Part shown: positions 34,960-46,905 of the stretch, piece after piece | Position numbering within the stretch: the first letter of the stretch is position 1 | Layout of the letters: every line of letters begins with the position of its first letter | Assembly (NCBI RefSeq): GCF_033958435.1 | Contig: NC_134137.1 | Coordinates: 122,424,001 to 122,488,000, forward strand | Direction: 5' to 3' | From: Carettochelys insculpta | Lineage: Eukaryota > Chordata > Testudines > Carettochelyidae | Length of the DNA stretch: 64,000 bases | Notes under the pieces: generated by a model | What the model was told of the DNA's origin: nothing | Seen by the model: the letters and a program-made list of their open reading frames with translations, nothing else | Databases searched by the model: none | Position numbers and translations under genes: made by a program

Positions 34960-35038
34960 TATTGACAGAGCCGTGTATCGTGGCAGATGTTATTATTGTT
35001 TCATTATATTGGCTGCTTTACGTGAAATTGCTACCAGT

Positions 35039-35494
35039 GGCCGTTTCTACATGGGCCACTTTCTCCGAAAGTGGCATGGTAATACACGGCCTGAAATATG
35101 CTAATAAGGTGCAGATGCAAATTCCCCATGCCTCATTAGCATACGGTCATGTGATTTGGAGTCTGGAAGACCGTTCTTCTGGACTCCAAAATGCTGTTTA
35201 GAAGCACAGCCCCTGGGTGTCTTCCAGAAGGAAGTCCTTGTTCCGGAGGCCCCTTCTTCCCAAAAATTTCCGGGAAGAAGGGGCATCCAGAAGAAGGAGT
35301 TCCTTCCGGAAGCTCCCCTGGGGCCACGCTTCTACACAGCGTTTTGCAGTCCAGAAGAACGGTCTTCTGGACTCCAAATCACGTGACCGTATGCTAATGA
35401 GGCACAGGGAATTTGCATCTGTGCCTCATTAGCATGTTTTGGACTGTGTATTACCATGCCACCTTTGGAGAAAGTGGCCTGTGTAGAAACGGCC
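35039..35494. mobile_element. Long-palindrome Harbinger-type MITE
   Basis: The termini GGCCGTTTCTACAT and GTGTAGAAACGGCC are flanked by AGT on both sides (35036-35038, 35495-35497). The two halves (35039 to about 35185, and about 35345 to 35494) are near-perfect inverted copies, including the TTTCTCCGAAAGTGGCATGG-like and CCTCATTAGCATA strings. The 456-bp element would fold into one long hairpin. It is non-coding. Confidence 0.8.
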
Positions 35495-35821
35495 AGTAGC
35501 AGGGAACAATTTGTATAGTGGGGATGGTGAAAGCCATTGAACAAAACTGTAAACCCTGTATTGGGTGGAAACCACTTCAAGCCAATGGGTGCTGCTGTAA
35601 TTGCCCACAGGGGGACTCAAACATGTGACCTCTAGAGCTTCATGCAGGTGCCTCTGTAGTTTGAGCTAACAGCCTGTTGACTCTCTGTCTAGGACACTTG
35701 GTCTTTCTCTGTGAAGCGGTCTAGGTGCCACTACATGGCACAGTGAACCACACAGAGATGTGTGGGTTACACTGCCATATACCAACACCCTTAACTGCTA
35801 CAACTTCTTTCCACGTGGTTA

Positions 35822-36105
35822 TCATAGAATCACAGAACCACAGCGCTGGAAGGGACCTCAGGAGGTCATCAAGTCCAGCCCCCTGCCCCAAGCAAGATCA
35901 ACCCCAACTAAATCATCCCAGCCATGACTATATCAAACCGGGACTTAAAAACCTCTAGGGATGGAGATTCTATCTCCTCCCTAGGCAACGCATTCCAGTG
36001 CTTCACCACCCTCCTGTGGAAGTAGTTTTTCCTAATATCCAACCTACTCCTCTCCTTCTGTAACTTCAGACAATTGCTCCTTGTTTCTGCCGTAATCTCT
36101 CAACT
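35822..36105 (-). mobile_element. CR1 LINE 3' fragment
   Basis: Read on the minus strand, the segment ends in the CR1-type 3' terminus (plus-strand ATCATAGAATCACAGAACCA and GGAAGGGACCTCAGGAGGTC). This is followed upstream by the conserved end of the CR1 reverse-transcriptase ORF and its 3' UTR. It is a typical 5'-truncated CR1 copy. No intact frame remains. Confidence 0.8.
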
Positions 36106-37235
36106 GTGAGACTGAAATTTTCCATGGTTGGCCTTTGCCTACTTTCTAGTGAATAACATTTTTGACTGAAGTCTTTTCAGATGTTTCTAAAGCAGGTTAG
36201 TGAAGCATTTATTTTTTCATCATTTTAAAAAATTCTAGTGACATTTATTGAACAGACCTCCCTGAGTATGGCTTAAAATGTTACAGTTAAAGCCTGGCAT
36301 GGAAATAATCACTGATGTATGCATGCTTTGCTTGCTTTGAAAACAAAAATGGATTTGATTGAATAAAGTTAGGAGTATTACAAAGCTAAGTGCTGGGTAC
36401 ACACAGCAGATCTTTTCAATAAGATGGAAAGTGTGTATTTTCAATAAGATGGAAAGTGTGTATTTTAAGAGCTATTCTACAAAAACATGTGAGCTCCTCA
36501 GAAAGTGCACACTCTTTATAATTACTTAAAAGGCAACAGTCTTATCCCCCCAACAGGCAGTTGTTCACTTTTCTTATGTCCCCCCAATGGCGTTTTGTGA
36601 GGTTTTTCAGTTAGTCATAGGCCTCAAAATGATTTTAAGGTGGCAGAAGGCCTTAGACGTTTTTAATTGCACAAATAAATGTCATGTAACCATTGGCAAT
36701 AGCCTAAAGTAGCTAAATGGCTGAATAAAGGAATACCTTTATAAAGACATACATGAACAGATATGGAAATATGTGTTTAATCTGAACTAGTAACAGATGC
36801 TAAGTGCCCTTTTATTTCTGGTTCCTGTTACGTGTTCAAATGCACAGCTAACAAAAAAAAAAAGAAAACCTGTTGGTCTCGGCTATCTGGTACTGCTTTA
36901 TAGAGCAAGGGAGCTCTCTGTTCTTTTTAATTTTGAAAAAGACGCAAGGAAAATTAAATGCAAAAATATTAATAGCCAGTGGGATGGGTTCAGAGTGCAA
37001 AAGTTATGTCTGAATATGGGTTCAGCATATCATCCCGTGTTATTTGAGAAATTGTGATCACATCATTAAAGACCATCATAAAAACATACACAAAGTGGGA
37101 CAAGTTTAAGTCTGAATTTTTAGCCTTAAGTTTTACACTTCCTGTTATATCATATTTATAAAATACCTTTCATCCCAAAATTTTCCAGAGTGTTTTAAAA
37201 AAAAAAAAAAAAGATGACACCAGTTGTACATATAC
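36106..37235. other. Non-coding, no recognised repeat
   Basis: The only distinctive structure is a 25-bp tandem duplication (AATAAGATGGAAAGTGTGTA core) at about 36418-36467 and an A-rich run at 37196-37213. Confidence 0.4.
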
Positions 37236-37739
37236 GACAACCATAGCCCCTCATTTGAAATACGGGACAGGGAGATACCTGGTTGGGGGACAGCTCCCCA
37301 GCTGCGGCTGCCAAGGACTGCGTCCCCAGCTGTCCTCCTCAACTGCCCCACGCCTTGGGGAGCCAGGAAGGAAGCAGCAGTGGTGAGGTGATCTTCCTGG
37401 CTTCCCTAAGCCTCAGGGAGGTGGCAAGGAGGCAGCGGGCACTGGCTGTCCCCCCAGCTGCCCTGAGCTTTGGGGCACCAAGAAAGAGCTCCTGCTTTCT
37501 TAGGGCCCCCTGCTGGCTCCTTCTTCCTGTGACTGGAGAGCCCGTACCATGTGCTCTTCGCCAGCAGCTGCTCCTACGCAGCTGGTGAGGGAAAAAGTCA
37601 GCTGGTGGGCCCGGAGGGGCAGGGGAGGCAGGAGGCAAATACAGTACAATTAGCCTCTTTTTAGAAAAAAAGTAGGGATGACTTTTGGGTGCCTCAGACA
37701 CAGGACTGTCCCACCCAGTACAGGATGGATGGTCACCCT
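37236..37739. mobile_element. GGGTGACCA-type hAT element, copy 1
   Basis: The right end is GGATGGTCACCCT, the inverse of the AGGGTGACCATCC start found at 53888. The left end (GACAACCATAG) is degraded. Internal GGGACAGGGAGAT and GGACTGTCCC strings are shared with the other two copies. No transposase is present. Confidence 0.55.
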
Positions 37740-38335
37740 ATACACATAGGCACAGTTTCATCAACCACAGAAATGCTGCTATCTGTACTTCTGTGGGGAA
37801 GCGTGGAAAATATCTACCAATAAAAAGGACCACTACATGACAATAAAAACATGGGAAATAAAAAATACTTTATCACACCTGCAGGGGATTTAAGCTGGTG
37901 GCGTGTAATTATTGGAGTTGAACTCTCGTAATGCTGACACACTATCACAGGAAGTGCCAGGGAATCTTTAATTACCAGAGTTTACAGGATATCAGTTTAC
38001 TTCTCATTCAAATGATAGCACCTTCAGGCCCTTTAATCACTGCCTCTTAGCTTTCCTAACTCCCATTATATGAGCACATGAGTGATAAACAGGAACACGG
38101 TCTGAATGTAAAACCCTAGAATATCTTAATGTTACTCTTGAAGCTTATGACCTTTCAGGAGGTTTCAATTCCAGAGTCAAAATTAGGGATAGAAGAACCA
38201 AGATCCATCAAAACTAGTGAGTGTGATAAGAAAATGCTCCTTCCCTTCCTCTCAGAGTGCAGGAATGTCACATGTTGCCTAATGACCAGAGCAGGTGGTT
38301 CAGCTGATAACATAGAGAGACACATCTAATGTCAT

Positions 38336-39245
38336 AAGAACATAAGGACATAAGAATGGCCATACTGGGTCAGACCAAAGGTCCATCCAGCCCAGTATCC
38401 CGTCTGCCGACAGTGGCCAATGCCAGGTGCCCTGGAGAAGGAGAACAGAAGACAATGATCAAGTGATTTATCTCCTGCCATCCATCTCCTGCCCTTGTAC
38501 TGAAGGCTAGGGCACCATACTTTATCCCTGGCTAATAGCCATTTATGGACCTAACCTGCAAAAATTTATCGAGCTCTTTTTTAAACCCTAATAGAGTCCT
38601 GGCCTTCACAGCCTCCGCCGGCAAGGAGTTCCATAGGTTGACTGTGCGCTGTGTGAAGAAAAATGTCCTTTTATTAGTTTTGAACCTACTACCCATCAAT
38701 TTCATTTGGTGTTCCCTAGTTCTTGTACTATGGGAAAAGGTAAATAATTTTTCTATATTCACTTTCTCCACACCATTCATGATTTGATATACCTCTATCA
38801 TATTGCCTCTCAATCACCTCTTTTCCAGACTGAAAAGTCCCAGTCTCTCTAGCCTCTCCCCATATGGGACCCGTTCCAAAACCCTAATCATCTTAGTCGC
38901 CCTTTTCTGAACCTTTTCTACTGCCAATATATCTTTTTTTGAGGTGAGCAGACCACATCTGCACGCAGTACTCAAGATGTGGGCGTACCATAGTTTTCTA
39001 TAGGGGAAGTATGATATCTTTTGTCTTATTATCTATCCCTTTTTTAATAATTCCTAACATCCTATTTGCTTTACTAACTGCCGCTGCACACTGCGTGGAT
39101 GTCTTCAGAGAACTATCCACTATAACTCCAAGATCCCTTTCCTGATCTGTCGTAGCTAAATTTGACCCCATCATGTTGTATGTGTAATTTGGGTAATTTT
39201 TTCCAATGTGCATTACCTTACACTTACCCACATATCTAGAAGTCA
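38336..39245 (-). pseudogene. CR1-clade LINE reverse transcriptase C-terminus and 3' UTR
   Basis: Two minus-strand open stretches match the end of CR1-clade ORF2. 39246 to 38998 contains NLATTDQERDLGVIVDSSLK and QCAAAVSKANRMLGIIKKGI. 38813 to 38532 contains [20 protein letters not shown] and [17 protein letters not shown]. Stops separate them. The plus-strand string ATACTGGGTCAGACCAAAGG near 38365 marks the 3' UTR. The element is 5' truncated and inactive. Confidence 0.85.
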
Positions 39246-39508
39246 CTTACCACCCCCTTGCACTGGCCCTGCACTTCCATCCCTTCAAAACCCATCCTGG
39301 AGGCTGGAAACCATTGCTCTCACCTGACACACTGATGTAGGCAGTAGGTAGAAACAAACACTTTGGTACAGTGGAGCTTGCCATAGTGGTTTTCAGTGCA
39401 CCTCTGATTATAAACCATTATTTTATTGCTAATTTACTGGCAAATATACCATAACTGCCCACTTCTACTACAGATAATCCTCCTTAAAGTTCCAGACTGG
39501 GATCCTAG

Positions 39509-39559
<51 letters not shown>

Positions 39560-40391
39560 TTGGAAACAGGAGAAAAATGCCCGTTAAATTTTATTTTGAG
39601 ACCATTGCCCAACACAGGGTTACAAGCAGTAGTCTCTGATGACAGAAGTTGTATTACCATAAGGCAGCTATGTAACACTGAACATACATGTTTCCAGCAA
39701 AGTTGAAAGTTCCATATCTCTCCTTGACTAACCCTGTCAAGCACGGCACTTGTTTTGTTTGCACACTTTTTGAATTCTGCCCCGCCTCCCCCAAACATGC
39801 TGCACCCTTGGTCCTTTCCTTCCCCCCAACCCCGTCCCTATCACCACCTCCTGGTGCTGTAAAACAGCTGATCTGTGGCAGGTCGTAGGTGCTAAGAGGG
39901 AGGGGGATGCACTGTTTGGTAGGGCCCATTGGCGAACAGAAGGCACTGGGGAGATTCTGGTGGGGGGCGATCAACATCCACCATTTTTCCCCCATATGTC
40001 CTCCAGCCCCAGAGCACCCATGGAGTCAGTGCCTACCTTACTGAAGCACAGGGCCCCAAAAAGCACAGTGCCTAGGGCAGTTGCCCAAATTCACAGCACC
40101 CAAGGGGCAGCGCTGACCATCTCCTGTGCAGAAGCACATGGTATCCTTCAATCCTCAGCCCTTTCTCCAGGAGGCAATCCCACCAGCCAGAGTTCGCTTC
40201 TCTTAAGCCTTGCTAGCCTGCCCCCCACGCCCATCTCTCATCACTTCATGCTTTCTTCCTTCACTTATTAACAACCCTCTCCACTGCAGGACTAATTAGC
40301 CTCTAAGGTCACCATCCCACAATCTAATGAGGTTGTTAAGTACCCCGCCCCTCAATCAAGGGTTCTCTGGGGGAATGAGTTAGTGTGTGTA
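39246..40391. other. Non-coding with a (TTA)n tract
   Basis: The stretch contains a microsatellite (39509-39560) and, near 39770-40090, sequence resembling unclassified GC-rich repeats elsewhere in the window (AGGGCAGTTGCCC). No exon is supported. Confidence 0.35.
39509..39560. repeat. (TTA)n microsatellite
   Basis: About 17 uninterrupted TTA/ATT units. Confidence 0.95.
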
Positions 40392-40506
40392 GAAGTCTGT
40401 TCACGAAACAGAAACAGGCCTGTAGCACTGTAAAGAATAAAAAAACAATTTATTAGGTGATAAACTTTTGTGAGACAGACCCAATTGTTGAGATATGGAA
40501 AATTCT
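40392..40506. repeat. Single-arm PLE-tail fragment
   Basis: It contains one arm of the foldback family (AATTTATTAGGTGATAAAC, then TTTGTGAGACAGACCCAATT) on the plus strand, without the mirrored arm. Confidence 0.5.
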
Positions 40507-40744
40507 GATAAAAGTAAACTGATATGACAAGAATTTAACAGAAAGATAGAAAAAAATGAAATGAGAATTGACGAATCAGCTACATAGGACAGAAGGGGGA
40601 TAACAGGGGAGAGAGAAGGAACTTACTTACTCCAAGTGTCTATTAAGTTAAGTGACTTGCCTGAGTTCATTGCGAATATCAAAGGTGAGGAAACTGTCCT
40701 TGTAATGCATAAGGTAATTGATATCTTTGTTGAGACCAAGGTGT

Positions 40745-42276
40745 GTTAGGGGTTCACTTAAACCCTTGTACTCCAAATGGTGCATAGGTCATCTACAAGC
40801 CTCCTCCACTTCACTCTGTCTTGAGACACACCTTCTAGCTGACTCCAGGAGTACCCCACTTGTTGTCCTTCAGTCTCAGTACATCATCTCCACACTGTCC
40901 AAGATCTTCCTCTTTTGCATTTTCCTTGCGGGTTCCATGTGCGAGCTTGACGGGCTATGCTGGATGATGGTTTTTTTGAGAGTGTGGCCTAGCCATCCCC
41001 ACTTTCTTCTCTTGATTTGAACGTCAAGTGGTTTTTGTCCTGCTCTGTTCCAAAGCGCCTCATTGGTGACAAAGTCTTGCCATCTGATGTGAAGGATATA
41101 CCTCAGGCTTCTGTTTATGATTGTCTGTACCTTATGATTTGAAGACTTTTTAGTACACCAGAGCTACGTCTACACGTGAAGCCTACTTCGAAGTAGCCTA
41201 TTTCGATATGGAGACATCGAAATAGGCTATTTCGATGAATAACGTCTACATGTCCTCCAGGGCTGGCAACGTCGACGTTCAACATCGACGTTGCGCAGCA
41301 CCACATCGAAATAGGCGCTGCGAGGGAACGTCTACACGCCAAAGTAGCACACATCGAAATAAGGGTGCCAGGAACAGCTGCAGACAGGGTCACAGGGTGG
41401 ACTCAACAGCAAGCCGCTCCCTTAAAGGGCCCCTCCCAGACACAGTTGCACTAAACAACACAAGATCCACAGAACCGACAACTGGTTGCAGACCCTGTGC
41501 CTGCAGCATGGATCCCCAGCTGCAGCAGCAGCAGCCAGAAGCCTTGGGCTAAGGGCTGCTACACATGGTGACCATAGAGCCCCACAGGGGCTGGAGAGAG
41601 AGCATCTCTCAACCCCTCAGCTGATGGCCACCATGGCGGACCCCGCTATTTCGAAGTTGCGGGACACGGATCGTCTACACGTGCCCTACTTCGATGTTCA
41701 ACTTCGAAGTAGGGCGCTATTCCCATCCCCTCATGGGGTTAGCGGCTTCGACGTCTCGCCGCCTAACGTCAATGTTAACGTCGAAATAGCGCCCAACACG
41801 TGTAGCCGTGACAGGCGCTATTTCGAAGTTAGTGCCGCTACTTCGAAGTAGTGTGCACGTGTAGACACGGCTCAGGTCTCACATCGATATAAGAGCACAC
41901 TCTTCACGTTTCTGTTGAAGGTCCACAGTTTCGTCTTCACAGAGATGATCTGTGATCTCCATATGGGATGAAGAGTCTTGAATGCAGCTGTAGCTTTCCC
42001 TATCCTGGCACTGATATCCTGGTCTGTTCCTCTGTCTCTGCCCATAATACTACCCAAGTAGGTGAACTGCTCCACATCTTCTAGGTCATCCCCTCCCAGT
42101 GTGATGGTGTTGTTGTTGCATTGGTTGATCCTTTTAGTTTTGGTCTTTCCCGGGTTAATGCTCAGTCCAGTCAATGAGGCAGTTTTGTCCAGTGTTGCGA
42201 CCTTTTCTTCCATGCTTTCATGTTAGTGTGAAAGGAGGGCGACATCATCAGCAAAATCAATGTCCATAACATATGT
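40745..42276 (-). pseudogene. RTE-like LINE reverse transcriptase, interrupted by a MITE
   Basis: The minus strand carries the active-site motif MDIDFADDVALLS (42266 to about 42230), then a stop. It then continues as SLTGLSINPGKTKTKRINQ, EQFTYLGSIMGRDRGTD and VKSVLLYRCET (to 41876). After the 711-bp MITE the frame resumes exactly at WCTKKSSNHKV and proceeds through LRYILHIRWQDFVTNEALW and RRKWGWLGHTLKK to about 40745. This is the palm-thumb and C-terminal part of an RTE/Rex-type non-LTR reverse transcriptase. Its upstream part is missing beyond 42276. At least one stop and the insertion make it inactive. Confidence 0.85.
41162..41872 (+). mobile_element. 711-bp Harbinger MITE, copy 3
   Basis: The ends AGCTACGTCTACACGTG and CACGTGTAGACACGGCT are flanked by CAG (41159-41161, 41873-41875). 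Removing the element and one CAG restores the LINE frame exactly. The transposase start relic MDPQLQQQQPEALG is at 41508-41552. Subterminal TTCGAA palindromes are well preserved. Confidence 0.9.
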
Positions 42277-42660
42277 TGTGGGAGGGCCACAACACCTCAC
42301 TATAGCCTAGAGGCTGCCTAGTGCAGGGAGGGGCAGCAGTCTCAGCAGGACTCAGCTCCCCTTTAAGTGAGCTGAGCAGGCAAGCAGTACGTAAGAAGCC
42401 TGCCCTGAGGCAGAGCGTAGCCACAGTCAGTGCAAGGCTCAGCTCACTTTTAACAGGGCTGAGCCAAAACAAAACGTATCTAAGGCCCCGGGGCAGGGCA
42501 GGGCAGCAGTCAATACACCCCACCTCTGGCATTTCCTGCCTGGCACATCAGTCTCTGGGGGGGTGTGGCATGGGTGGTCTGGCTGCTCCCAGCAAGGCCT
42601 CTGGGAGGCTTCTTCTGCTTCTGGGGTGGGGAAAGGCCATAGCACCTCGCTACAGCATGT
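42277..42660. repeat. Unclassified repeat bounded by direct repeats
   Basis: GGGAGGGCCACAACACCTCA near 42279 and GGGGAAAGGCCATAGCACCT near 42627 are diverged direct repeats of about 28 bp enclosing GC-rich sequence. The left boundary abuts the point where the LINE is truncated. No terminus or protein was recognised. Confidence 0.35.
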
Positions 42661-43505
42661 AAGCAGAATGCTGGGTAAGCTGCTGGGAGTCAGTGCTGTG
42701 TTCCACAGACACAATCCACAAGAAAATTGACATAAGCCCCATTCAGTTCTACATAAGCTCATCCTGAAGAGACAGATCCAAAATTCTGATCTCATTTACA
42801 CCAACGTAAGTTCAGCGTAATCCCCTTCAAAAAAGTAGAATTAAGTCTAGGTTCACACTGTCTTTTTAGGAGTTCTATTGTCTGGGCCAATAAACACCTT
42901 CCAAGACTGGCGGTATTTGGCACAGAAAAAAGCAGCATTTGAATGGCAAGATACTTGATTTAACATTCCTAATAAAACACCTGCAAATAAGTTTTTGCAT
43001 CCTTTACTATACTTCTGTATGTAGTATCATCAAAGCAAACAGAAATATTGTGTTTAAGTTTCTCTCCAAGCACCCCTGCCCAATCTTTTGGAACCTTCTC
43101 ATGAAGAAAACCTGTATTTAAACCAAAAACAACCACACACATCATCTGTATGAAAACCAAAACCAAACAAACAAATTACCATTGGTTGGAGTTCAAAAAT
43201 GGATCCCTTTGATTACCTTTGCCAAAGATCATGAGAATAAGACCAAAAAATCTGTAATTTAAGGTATTGCTCTGGCAGGCTTTTGAGCAACTAATAGTTA
43301 CAATCACATACTTTTTGTCCACATTTCCTTAAGGCATTGCAAAGATAACAGGTTTACAAACATAGAACTACTAGAAAGTACGGGATCCATAGGATCCCTT
43401 TGCAAACCGGCTGTAAACTACCTGCTTCAGAGAAGCAGCTAGAGAAATCCATTACTGCTTTACTTTCTTAACACATCCCCAGCTCTCATCGTCATCATCA
43501 TCACT
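42661..43505. other. Non-coding, no recognised repeat
   Basis: No supportable feature. Confidence 0.45.
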
Positions 43506-43718
43506 ACAAACAAACAGTCAAGTAGCATGCTAAAGACTAACAAAATAGTTTATTAGGTGATGAGCTTTCGTGGGACAAACCCACTTCTTCAGATCTGAAG
43601 AAGTGGGTCTGTCCCACGAAAGCTCATCACCTAATAAACTATTTTGTTAGTCTTTAGAGTGCTACTTGACTGTTTTTTTGTTTTGATAGAATACAGACTA
43701 ACACGGCTGTCGCTCTGT
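43506..43718. repeat. Foldback element, near-perfect 90-bp arms, copy 2
   Basis: The arms 43506-43594 and 43596-43684 are inverted copies meeting at TCTTCAGATCTGAAGA. The right arm continues into the tail ATACAGACTAACACGGCTGT (43690-43710). Each arm carries AAGTGGGTCTGTCCCACGAAAGC or its complement. The single-copy version of such a tail ends the Penelope-like element at 47980-48070. This suggests a tail-to-tail inverted insertion. Confidence 0.75.
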
Positions 43719-43874
43719 CCCCATCATCGTCACTATGTATCTTCCAAAGCTACAATGAGACATATTCTTACTACAGAGGCCAATTGGAAAGCCCGGCCCA
43801 TTGGAAAGCCCTACCTCTAGCCCAAGCCAAAGCTTCAAAGCATGGTCCCACAGCTATGTCAGGGCATTGCATGG

Positions 43875-44075
43875 GGGAGGGATAACTCCGGGGTTTGAGC
43901 ACTGGCCTGCTAAATGCAGCTTGTGAGTTCAATCGTTGAGGAGACCATTTAGGGAGTGGGACAAATAGATGCCAGGGATGGTGCTTGGCCCTGTCAAGAG
44001 GGCAGGGGACTGGACTAGATGACCTCCCAAGGTCCCTTCCAGCTCTAGGAGATGCGTGTCTCCAATTATAATTCA
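43875..44075 (+). mobile_element. tRNA-derived SINE (tortoise Pol III / Cry type)
   Basis: The head reads GGATAACTCCGGGGTTTGAGCA, a worn Pol III A box. It is followed after a short loop by TTGTGAGTTCAATCGTTGAG, a worn B box. The tail GACTGGACTAGATGACCTCC and AGGTCCCTTCCAGCTCT is the CR1-like 3' end expected of turtle Pol III/SINEs, which use CR1 machinery for copying. It is not a functional tRNA gene, because the acceptor and anticodon stems are degenerate. The family is a marker of cryptodiran turtles; the exact subfamily is inferred. Confidence 0.75.
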
Positions 44076-44342
44076 ATTAGCACTAGCCCTGCTACCCTAG
44101 TCAGCCAACCTGGGTTGGGAGGGTCATTCTAAAATGCTGCAGAGACATAAGATACACAGGCTCCTTGGAAAAAGATCCCCCATTCCTTGCAAATAACTCT
44201 CACCTCAGGCCTCCCTATGCTAAATGCAGGTCTTACTCTATGGATAAATATCCTTTAATGTGTAACAGTATTAATAGAAAGCTCATAACTTGTCAAGACC
44301 AATACATATGGATAATACGTAAGGAGTGATGTGTGTAGAGAT

Positions 44343-45255
44343 CAGTGGTTCCCAAACTTTTTGGCATCACACCCCCCTTCTGATTTTTGAGAAACCCTCA
44401 CACACCCCCAACCTCTTTTTTACCATCATCAAACCCCACTTTTAACAAAAAATTCAATTAGTAATTTAAAATAAACACAAAAAGATATAAAAATGCTATT
44501 TAAAATTAAAAATAAGCACAAATAGTTTTTCTTGGGGTCTTGCAGGTGCCTGGTGCAGCCCCAGCTTGCCAGCTGCCTGAGCCCCATGCCAGCCACCAGA
44601 CCTGCCCGTGCCAGCTGCCCACCCACCTCAGGCCTGCACTGCCAGAGCCGCCTGCCCGCGCCCTGCACCTTTGGGGCCAGTCACTCACCTGTCAGCCTCT
44701 GGGGCCAGCCGTCCAAGCCACCCACCAAAGCCCCATGCTGCCAGGCCAGCTGCCTGCCCACCAACCCAAGCTGAAAGTGGCTGGGGACAGCTGCCCACCT
44801 GCCCACACAGGCCCCACACTGCTGTGACCAGCCGCCCGCCCGCGCAAGCCACCTGAGCCGTGATGCCAGCTGCCAGGGCCAGCTGCCCAAGCCCCGTGAC
44901 TCCTGCAAGCCAGCCAGCCACCTGAGCCCCCCAAGCCATCCGTCTGAGCCTCTCCCTTCCCACAAAGCCAGGCATCACTAGACCCTGCTCTTACCCCATC
45001 CCCCTCACCTGCGCCTGGCACCCCCAGCGTCCCATCTAACCCCATCCCACATTCACTCACCTTTGCATGTGAGTCTTTGCCGGCTACCTGCTTTTTATAG
45101 CATCTGTGCCAGGACACCCACATAAAATGGCAGGGGCTGAAAGCCAGAAGCAAAGGGTGAGGAGAATGATGGGGGGCTGGGTCACTTTGCACTCCCCTGG
45201 AATTTCTTCACGCCCCTCCCAGGAGGGGTATGCCCCCCCAGTTTGGGAAACCATG
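44343..45255. mobile_element. Non-autonomous hAT (Charlie-like) element with minisatellite core
   Basis: It begins CAGTGGTTCCCAAACTTTTT and ends CCCAGTTTGGGAAACCATG, imperfect inverted termini typical of hAT-Charlie. The flanks GTAGAGAT and GTATATAT agree at 6 of 8 positions. The interior (about 44540-44960) is a GC-rich array of GCCAGCTGCC/GAGCCCC-type units. No transposase is present. Confidence 0.65.
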
Positions 45256-46129
45256 GTATATATTGAAAGACCAATTTGGGGACTTGGAGCAGAGACTGAG
45301 GTGGTGTGCCTCAGGCTAGGTCTGAGCTTCAAATGCCACCAGAGTAGCAGCACTGTACTGCTGCAGCATAGATGCTGCCTACAGGGATAGAAGGGTTTCT
45401 CCCATCCCTGCAGTTAAGCCGCCTCCCTGGGAGGTGCTAATGAGACTAATCTAATACAGTCTACGCCAGGGGTTAGGTTGGTTTAGCTACATCTTTCAGG
45501 GGTGCCAAATTTTCTCATCCCTGAAAAACCTCATGTGGTAAGGTCAGTACCACTCCTGGGGCCCAGACCTCTATCTGGCCCACAGTCCCACAGTATGGGG
45601 CCCTCTTGCCCTTGCCAGGGTTCAGGCTTTGGTCCTTTGGCTCAACGGGCAGCAGATAGGAGCCCCCTAGTCTGACCAAGCTGAGTAATCAGTTTGCACC
45701 ATCCTCTGACTGAGCTCTGAGGGAGCCCAAACAGTCTATGCTGGAGCTCCTCACCTCCCCTGCTGTCTCTGATGCTGTTGGTGTTCTCCTTGGCTACTCT
45801 ATCATCTGCTCTAATCTCCTCACTTCTCTCCAACTCCCCTTTTCCCCGACCCTACTGGGGGAAGGGTTTTAAAAGGCCTGTAGCAGCCTCACGTGGGTTC
45901 TGCAGGCCCCAGTCTATTATAGAATCTTCTTCCCCACTGCTTCCACGCTGATGATGATAACACCTGATTAGCCAAGCCTAATTCTGCTTGACAGAGTTAC
46001 CTCTCTCCCCTTGTAAGCTAGCCCTCTTGCCTGACCCGGTCACGCTAGCTATGCCAATGCATGCCGTCAGTGTAGACAGGCTCCCACAGATGACCCACTC
46101 AAGCAAGAGGGAGTTGTCACACATTCCTA
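45256..46129. other. Non-coding, no recognised repeat
   Basis: No supportable feature. A GTGTAGACAGGC string near 46071 may be a MITE relic. Confidence 0.35.
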
Positions 46130-46905
46130 GTCAGCCAGCAAGGTGAGGCAGGGTTCTATTGTTTGGCTTTGCTGCATCCCACAATATTGGAGGTCAATAG
46201 GAACATTGAAGCAGGCAAGAGATGGCAGAGGCCATGGCAAAAACCTCTTGTGATGTAACAGAGTATAGGGAAAGGCTTTCTGGACCCATTCCCCCATTGG
46301 TAAAGGTACCAAGCTTTCCTCAAACTACAATACCCACCTAAGGACGTGAGAAAACAGATTGATAGAGCCAAATGGGTATCCAGACACCACCTGCTACAAG
46401 ACAGGCCTCTCAAGGAAAACAAGAGCACACCACTGACCACCACATACAGCCCCCACCTAAGGCCTCTCCAGCACATCATCAGTGATCTGCAACCCATCCT
46501 GAGCAATGATCTTTCACTATCCCAGACCTTGGGAGGCAGGGCTGTTCTCACCTACAGACAGCCTGCCAACTTTAAACAAATCCTCACCAGCCACTACAAA
46601 TCACAAACCAGTGACTCTAGGCCTGGAACCAGCCCCTGCAACAGCCCTCGCTGCCAACTCTGCTCACATATCTACACCAAGGACAACATCACAGGACCTA
46701 ACACCAACTATGCCATCAGGGGCTCCTTTACCTGCACATCTACGAATATAATATACGCCATCATGTGCCAGCAATGCCCCACTGCAATTTACATTGGCCA
46801 AACTGAGCAGTCTCTCCGTAAAAGAATAAATGGACATAAATCAGACATCAGGACGGTAATGTACAGAAGCCTGTGGGGGAACACATCAATCTCCCTGGAC
46901 ACTCA

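Noticed and set aside
43875..43950. tRNA-like A and B boxes
   Set aside because: The cloverleaf is not formed and a CR1-like tail follows, so this is a SINE, not a tRNA gene.
44429..45390. GC-rich frames of 80-166 codons
   Set aside because: They lie within the repeat core of a non-autonomous hAT element, with low-complexity products and no domain.
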